Shown: piece by piece, positions 36,015-39,921 of the stretch | How the letters are laid out: each line of letters starts with the position of its first letter | How positions within the stretch are numbered: the first letter of the stretch is position 1 | NCBI GenBank assembly: GCA_017898095.1 | Contig: JAGKQJ010000017.1 | Location: 1 to 39,921, forward strand | Source of the DNA: Bacillaceae bacterium Marseille-Q3522 | GTDB taxonomy: Bacteria; Bacillota; Bacilli; Bacillales; Cytobacillaceae | Length of the DNA: 39,921 bases | Direction of reading: 5' to 3' | Notes under the pieces: generated by a model | What the model was told of the DNA's origin: nothing | What the model saw: only the letters and a program-made list of their open reading frames with translations | Database searches by the model: none | Program-made: the position numbers and the translations under genes

Positions 36015-36663
36015 GACCAATCACCTCGTGGCCGATGATTTTGCCGGCATCAATCTGGTATATTTCATCGGATACAGAATCCAGTGATTCACGGTCATGA
36101 CTGGCTATTAAAATTGTCTTGCCCGCTTTCTTCATATCGAGAATAATTTGATTGATCCTGTTAATTCCTTCTTCATCCAATGCGTTCGTCGGTTCATCTA
36201 AAATAATTAAATCGGGATTTTCCATGATTACCTGGGCAATTCCGAGCCTTTGCTTCATTCCCAGTGAATATTTTTTAAATTTCCGCTTATCTTGCGGATC
36301 CAAGCCAACCTTCCTGATTGCTTCTTCGACCTCTTTTTTTGTTACCTTCCGCCGGATATAGGAGAGCAGCGTCAAATTTTTTATTCCAGAATATTCCGGG
36401 ATAAAGCCGGGATTTTCAATTAATAAGCCGAGATTTTCCGGAAAAGAAATATCTTTACCGATTGCTTTGCCGTCGACGGTGACCGACCCGGCAGAGGGGC
36501 GGATAAGTCCGGCAATCGCGCGGAACAGCATCGTTTTCCCCGAACCGTTTCTTCCCCTGAAGCCGTAGATTTTGCCTTGCTCTAATTCCAAATTAATATT
36601 ATCCAATACTTTAAGACCTTTCATGGTTTTCGATAGATTCTTTACAATAACATAACTGCTCAT
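36001..36663 (-). CDS. ABC transporter ATP-binding protein (YybJ-like)
   Basis: A 220-aa ATPase, close to the 218 aa of B. subtilis YybJ. Walker A GFRGRNGSGKTMLFRAIAGL; Q-loop region LGLLIENPGFIPEYSG; signature YSLGMKQRLGIAQV; Walker B DLIILDEPTNALDEEG; switch His in ILIASHDRES. It energises the ABC-2 permeases next to it. The C-terminus ends in a duplicated pentapeptide (IGHEVIGHEV), encoded by a 15-nt tandem repeat. GAGGGGG precedes the ATG, and it begins 6 nt after the upstream permease gene. Confidence 0.93.
   Translation of the reverse strand: MSSYVIVKNLSKTMKGLKVLDNINLELEQGKIYGFRGRNGSGKTMLFRAIAGLIRPSAGSVTVDGKAIGKDISFPENLGLLIENPGFIPEYSGIKNLTLLSYIRRKVTKKEVEEAIRKVGLDPQDKRKFKKYSLGMKQRLGIAQVIMENPDLIILDEPTNALDEEGINRINQIILDMKKAGKTILIASHDRESLDSVSDEIYQIDAGKIIGHEVIGHEVV
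36006..36035 (-). repeat. 15-nt tandem duplication at the ATPase 3' end
   Basis: Two adjoining units ATYGGYCAYGAGGTK encode IGHEV twice. The GAGGTG of the first unit is the ribosome site, and the ATG of the second unit (CATGAG) is the start, of the next gene. Confidence 0.75.
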
Positions 36664-36669
36664 CTTAAC

Positions 36670-37521
36670 TTAGTCCCCCTCTTTCGGAAAAATATCCATC
36701 TTCTTAAATAGCATATAACCGCCACACACGACTGCTAAAAGAACGAACGCGATATAAATAAAGAGCAAACCCCATGAATATCCGATTCCCGGAGCCATTG
36801 CCTCATTCCGCAAAATCATGCTATAGCTGCCCGGTAAAAAGCGGCTAGTAGAATATACGGAAACAGCAAGGAGGGCGGCAATCACAAGAAACGCATAAAT
36901 GGGCCGCATAAATACGGATAAAACTGCTTGGATGATCACAGTGAAAACAGTCATGCAAAACGGTAGCAACAGCATGTGAATCGTAAATGCAAATAGACTC
37001 AACTCTAAAGACAGCTTCGGTAAAATTTCTTTTTCCCCATAATCACTCCAAGCAGGTGAAAAAGATAGAAAACTGAACGAAAGCAAGGCAGTCATAACCG
37101 CAATTAACAAATACATCGACAAGACAACAACAACGGCAAAGATGAGCTTGCTTATCCAGATGGAAAAACGGTGCTTTGCCCGAATAAACAAAAAAGACGA
37201 TTGCTGAAAAAAGTCTTCGCGCATATACCCTCCGAAAATAAAAGGACCGATGATTTGCATAAAAAACCAGGGAACAGGAAACTTTGCCCCCGGATCTCCC
37301 GGCATTTGGAATTCTTCACCTTTAAAAACAGGAAATAATAAATCTGTATATGTAAACGTTGAACGATTGTATCCGACAATCGGCGCCGACTGTATTAAAT
37401 CATAAAGAGAAAACAAGAGCATCATAAGGATGACACCCATTGAAAACAACCAGCGATAACGGATCGAATAAAATCCGAGCATGATGTCTCTCTGTAATAA
37501 TGATAAGATTTCTTTTCCCAT
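36670..37521 (-). CDS. ABC-2 type membrane permease (YybK-like)
   Basis: A 283-aa membrane protein with about six segments: WLFSMGVILMMLLFSLYDLI, VPWFFMQIIGPFIFGGYM, LIFAVVVVLSMYLLIAVMTA, and others to the C-terminus. The cytoplasmic motif FIRAKHRFSIWISK is the arginine-rich coupling region typical of this type. The start ATG at 37521 overlaps the stop codon of the upstream permease (TAATG). A longer frame from 37653 is only the other frame of that upstream gene. Followed 6 nt later by the ATPase. Confidence 0.85.
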   Translation of the reverse strand: MGKEILSLLQRDIMLGFYSIRYRWLFSMGVILMMLLFSLYDLIQSAPIVGYNRSTFTYTDLLFPVFKGEEFQMPGDPGAKFPVPWFFMQIIGPFIFGGYMREDFFQQSSFLFIRAKHRFSIWISKLIFAVVVVLSMYLLIAVMTALLSFSFLSFSPAWSDYGEKEILPKLSLELSLFAFTIHMLLLPFCMTVFTVIIQAVLSVFMRPIYAFLVIAALLAVSVYSTSRFLPGSYSMILRNEAMAPGIGYSWGLLFIYIAFVLLAVVCGGYMLFKKMDIFPKEGD

Positions 37522-38321
37522 TATCTCGCCTTCTCCTCTGTTTGCTGAATAAAATCTTTCCTTGCAACAACGAAGTAAATGGCAACACATAAGACAACAA
37601 TCAAACCAAGGAAGTAGTATAAATGCCCGAGAAAATATTGAACATTTCCCCAATTTCCCAATTTAACCTCTGCATGCCGTAAAAACAGCGAAAAAAGATA
37701 CATTGCTTCAATCGTATTATCGAGAATCGCAAACATTGATACAATTAAAAAGACGATAATATAGCGGCGGATCAGTAAATAAAGCAATGCTGACAGTAAA
37801 CCGATAAAGAGAAACGCGAAAAATTGCGTAACCGTATAACGGAGAATCATATAACCGCTTTGAAACAGCGCTAAATCCACATTCCCCTCAAACAGTTTAT
37901 ATGGTTTCCCCTCTTTCGTCGCCCATGGATTATCGACCGTTCCGCTTATAAGCCAGCCATATAAAAAACCAATCAGGAAATAGATCAATAAAAAGATAAG
38001 AACGGTTAGTAACACTGTAAATAGGATAGCCGCTGCAAGCTGATTCCTATTGCGAAAGCGGAACAGACGCAACGGATCAAGAATAGGCGGTAAAACAAAG
38101 GAAAGTATCACTAAAAACACCGGAATTAAATATACATATATATTTTCCTTTTGAAATAAATATTCAAAAACATCAGGAATCGAATCAGGATCTTCAGGAA
38201 AACTGCCGACTTTTATAAAAGTAATTGCGCCAATGAAAAGAACGGCAATACATAACCAGATTTTCCACTGTGCCTTCTTCCAATCTAAAAAAATCAGCTT
38301 TACATAATTAAGCAAGAACAC
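37521..38321 (-). CDS. ABC-2 type membrane permease (YybL-like)
   Basis: A 266-aa polytopic protein with six to seven membrane segments and the conserved cytoplasmic stretch PPILDPLRLFRFRNRNQLAA plus an outer loop with DNPWATKEGKPYKLFEG. Paralogue of 33650-34453. The start is GTG with GGAG nine nt upstream; it overlaps the 3' end of the preceding permease gene by 14 nt. The end overlaps the next gene by TAATG. Role inferred from the cluster: one half of an ABC-2 exporter. Confidence 0.85.
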   Translation of the reverse strand: MFLLNYVKLIFLDWKKAQWKIWLCIAVLFIGAITFIKVGSFPEDPDSIPDVFEYLFQKENIYVYLIPVFLVILSFVLPPILDPLRLFRFRNRNQLAAAILFTVLLTVLIFLLIYFLIGFLYGWLISGTVDNPWATKEGKPYKLFEGNVDLALFQSGYMILRYTVTQFFAFLFIGLLSALLYLLIRRYIIVFLIVSMFAILDNTIEAMYLFSLFLRHAEVKLGNWGNVQYFLGHLYYFLGLIVVLCVAIYFVVARKDFIQQTEEKAR

Positions 38322-39108
38322 GTTTTTTCACTCCTATTATATAAAAGAGTGTGCTGACGATCATCCCGATGCCAAAAATCAGCATTGTAACCGGAAAGGA
38401 GATATTTGGAGCGCCATATTCTAATAAAAATAATGTTGGTTTTAAAGCATTTGTACCAGTAAAACCTGCTATTAGCGAAAGAAGCATTTGAACTAAAAAT
38501 CCGGATACCAAAATAACAAAGCGATTATAGGCAAAAAAAGAAATACTTAAACTGATTGTCGCAAACATGCCAGCAAATATAAAAGCCAATGCAACGAAAA
38601 ACAGCATATGTATGAAAGGATGGCTGTAATATAAATCAGGAAAAAAAGAACTCGTCGAATCTAATGGTATCAAATTATTGATGACTGGATCAGGTTTGAT
38701 ATTTGGCACAAACATAAAGGCAAAATAAATATTAGCCAATAGCGGGATCGTGATCACAACACCAGCAAAAAGAAAATTCACAAGATATAAGCCGCGAAAG
38801 TATTCTTTTATTTTCCCTTTTGTCAGAATCGAACGAAGGTAGCCCGACTGTCTGTCTCTTGCAAATGTATCGGCAAACGGAAGCGACACAATAATGGGCA
38901 ATAATATCCAAAATAAACTGATAAGTCCGGACTTTATTCCAAATTCAAACCATTTTGTATATGGTGTAAACATAACTCCATATTGCAAATCATTTTGTAA
39001 AGGAATAATTTCGGATTGTACATGATAAAGGGAAAGAAAGAGTCCGACAAATAAAGCAAAATAGAAAGACCTTCCTGTCAGGATACGGCGGAGAAGAAAT
39101 TGGGTCAT
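38308..39108 (-). CDS. ABC-2 type membrane permease (YybM-like)
   Basis: A 266-aa membrane protein with about six segments and the motif ADTFARDRQSGYLRSILTKG, typical of ABC-2 permeases of the bacteriocin/antibiotic export class (large outer loop after TM1, coupling helix after TM2). AGGAGG precedes the ATG. First permease after the secreted-protein gene. A perfect dyad (39149-39165) lies in its promoter region, and its 3' end overlaps the next permease by 14 nt. Confidence 0.87.
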   Translation of the reverse strand: MTQFLLRRILTGRSFYFALFVGLFLSLYHVQSEIIPLQNDLQYGVMFTPYTKWFEFGIKSGLISLFWILLPIIVSLPFADTFARDRQSGYLRSILTKGKIKEYFRGLYLVNFLFAGVVITIPLLANIYFAFMFVPNIKPDPVINNLIPLDSTSSFFPDLYYSHPFIHMLFFVALAFIFAGMFATISLSISFFAYNRFVILVSGFLVQMLLSLIAGFTGTNALKPTLFLLEYGAPNISFPVTMLIFGIGMIVSTLFYIIGVKKRVLA

Positions 39109-39148
39109 GGTGTACCTCCTTTTGATTATACTCCGCTAAGAAATAATG

Positions 39149-39165
39149 TTTACTTATATAGTAAA
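39149..39165. promoter_or_regulatory. Candidate operator before the permease operon
   Basis: TTTACT-TATAT-AGTAAA, a perfect 6-5-6 inverted repeat 41 nt before the start codon. On the minus strand a TATATA box within it could be a -10 with TTGTTT 16 nt upstream. Possible binding site for a regulator encoded outside the window. Confidence 0.45.
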
Positions 39166-39189
39166 TATGATTGAAAAAACAAGCGAAAC

Positions 39190-39234
39190 AAAAAAGAGGA
39201 GGCTGGACACTTTTTAAATATTGGAATGTCCAGC
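39190..39234 (-). terminator. Terminator after the secreted-protein gene
   Basis: On the minus strand GCTGGACA pairs with TGTCCAGC (8 bp, 17-nt loop) and is followed by CTCCTCTTTTTT. It separates the secreted protein from the permease operon, allowing higher expression of the former. Confidence 0.75.
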
Positions 39235-39274
39235 TCGATTATTAAGAAACTTTCTTATAAAAATTATACTTCAT

Positions 39275-39688
39275 TTACCTTACACTATCCGGACTCCATA
39301 CGCCAGATGCACGATAAGTTTCATTTGGAACACCACGGGCTTTTATACGCACGCTTACCGGGGTTCCATACGTTTCGGCTGCATAATTTATCAAAAAATA
39401 CTCTCTATTAGCAGATATATTATAGTGGTGATTATGTGATATATCAGTTCCGTTAAGTAGTGCCACCCATGCTTCGTAAACACCTGGACCACTAATACTA
39501 GTAGCCTTCATATAAGCAGAAGTTGAATTTAGTTTATCTCTCGGGTCGGTTTGGTTAACAACACCAGGCATAAAGAGGAAGGAAAATGGAGTATCCTGGT
39601 GATTACTTGCTGCTTGCGTTTGCTGAATTCCAAAAGCACTAATAACAAGTCCAAAAATTAACAATGAAGGTGCAAAAAATTTTTTCAC
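39275..39688 (-). CDS. Small secreted protein, DUF2712-like
   Basis: A 137-aa precursor. Signal peptide VKKFFAPSLLIFGLVISAFG with cleavage expected after QQTQA; mature part about 110 aa. The mature protein begins with the FSF motif (DTPFSFLFMPG), has a Tyr/Asn-rich beta-like body, and ends YRASGVWSPDSVR, like DUF2712 proteins that end with Y-x-A-G-x-W. No Cys in the mature part. The start is GTG at 39688 with a perfect AAGGAGG 8 nt upstream; the longer ATG frame from 39769 has no such site and would place charged residues ahead of the signal. Located first in the ABC-2 cluster, so it may be the export substrate, an effector, or a surface factor made together with the transporter. Confidence 0.75.
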   Translation of the reverse strand: MKKFFAPSLLIFGLVISAFGIQQTQAASNHQDTPFSFLFMPGVVNQTDPRDKLNSTSAYMKATSISGPGVYEAWVALLNGTDISHNHHYNISANREYFLINYAAETYGTPVSVRIKARGVPNETYRASGVWSPDSVR

Positions 39689-39921
39689 ATCAAATTCCTC
39701 CTTGGGATAATCGTCTTTTGTTATTTCCCGGATCTTGATGTGTGAATTCATAGTTGAAAGGAAAAACATAAAAGATTTTGAATTTTGAAAGTGTGTAGCA
39801 ATGAAACAAAGTAAAAAGAAAATTCAATACAATTACAACTGTTACAATTTCCAAAGCTTCAAGAGACACAAGTTTCAACGAAATAAATCCAAATGGCCAA
39901 TTTTTCTAAATTGCTTAAGAG
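39689..39921. other. Upstream region of the secreted-protein gene
   Basis: About 230 AT-rich nt to the right edge. No convincing gene. On the minus strand it contains near-tandem TTGTAACAG and TTGTAATTG (39824-39845 area), a 9-nt periodic motif that could be a regulator site. A 62-codon frame here lacks a ribosome site. Confidence 0.35.

Noticed and set aside
39690-39878. 62-codon ORF upstream of the secreted protein
   Set aside because: TTG start without ribosome site in an AT-rich leader; more likely promoter region.

Overview
The window comes from a low-GC, Gram-positive, spore-forming member of the Bacillaceae. Protein sequences, Shine-Dalgarno sites (GGAGG-type, with frequent TTG and GTG starts) and gene order all fit. 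The left 26 kb follows the Bacillus subtilis order closely: mutM-polA-phoR-phoP-mdh-icd-citZ-ytwI | ytvI | pyk-pfkA-accA-accD-(FadR-type regulator)-malic enzyme-dnaE | ytrH-ytrI. Species cannot be fixed from the sequence alone.

Layout. (1) 1-7.2 kb, minus strand: start of mutM (cut by the window edge), polA, a small membrane ORF, a Cys-cluster/pentapeptide-repeat protein, and the phosphate two-component pair phoP-phoR. (2) 7.2-7.8 kb: a gene-free block of stacked hairpins. (3) 7.8-12.4 kb, minus: the TCA genes mdh, icd and citZ, then ytwI; ytvI is divergent. (4) 14.0-25.0 kb, minus: pyk, pfkA, accA, accD, a GntR/FadR-family regulator, an NADP-type malic enzyme and dnaE. The malic enzyme promoter carries an almost perfect FadR-type operator, so the neighbouring regulator may tie malate/pyruvate/acetyl-CoA supply to fatty acid synthesis. 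(5) 25.5-26.4 kb, plus: ytrH-ytrI sporulation genes. (6) From 26.4 kb on, synteny with B. subtilis breaks. There is a decayed glycerol dehydrogenase, a YczE-like membrane protein, a complete MurNAc/MurNAc-GlcNAc salvage operon (HAD phosphatase, murQ, murR, murP, mupG), and a cluster of ABC-2 permeases, one ABC ATPase and two membrane-anchored extracytoplasmic proteins, headed by a small secreted protein.

How the genes work together. citZ-icd-mdh feed carbon through the TCA cycle; pfkA and pyk make pyruvate; the malic enzyme returns malate to pyruvate; accA/accD begin fatty acid synthesis. MurP imports and phosphorylates cell-wall fragments, MupG splits the disaccharide, MurQ removes lactate, and MurR senses the intermediate. 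The 33.6-39.8 kb cluster looks like a dedicated secretion, immunity or envelope-stress ABC system. Its layout resembles the poorly understood yybJKLMN cluster of B. subtilis, with an extra duplicated permease and two added anchored proteins.

Most notable signals: a family of structured intergenic repeats (three clear copies at 7216, 13883 and 25384, plus related material at 17.1-17.3 kb); the FadR-type operator next to its presumed regulator; a likely ATT start codon for ytvI; the yyb-like secreted-protein/ABC cluster with its duplicated permease; and a candidate MurR operator. No rRNA, tRNA, CRISPR array, insertion sequence with transposase, or phage gene was seen.
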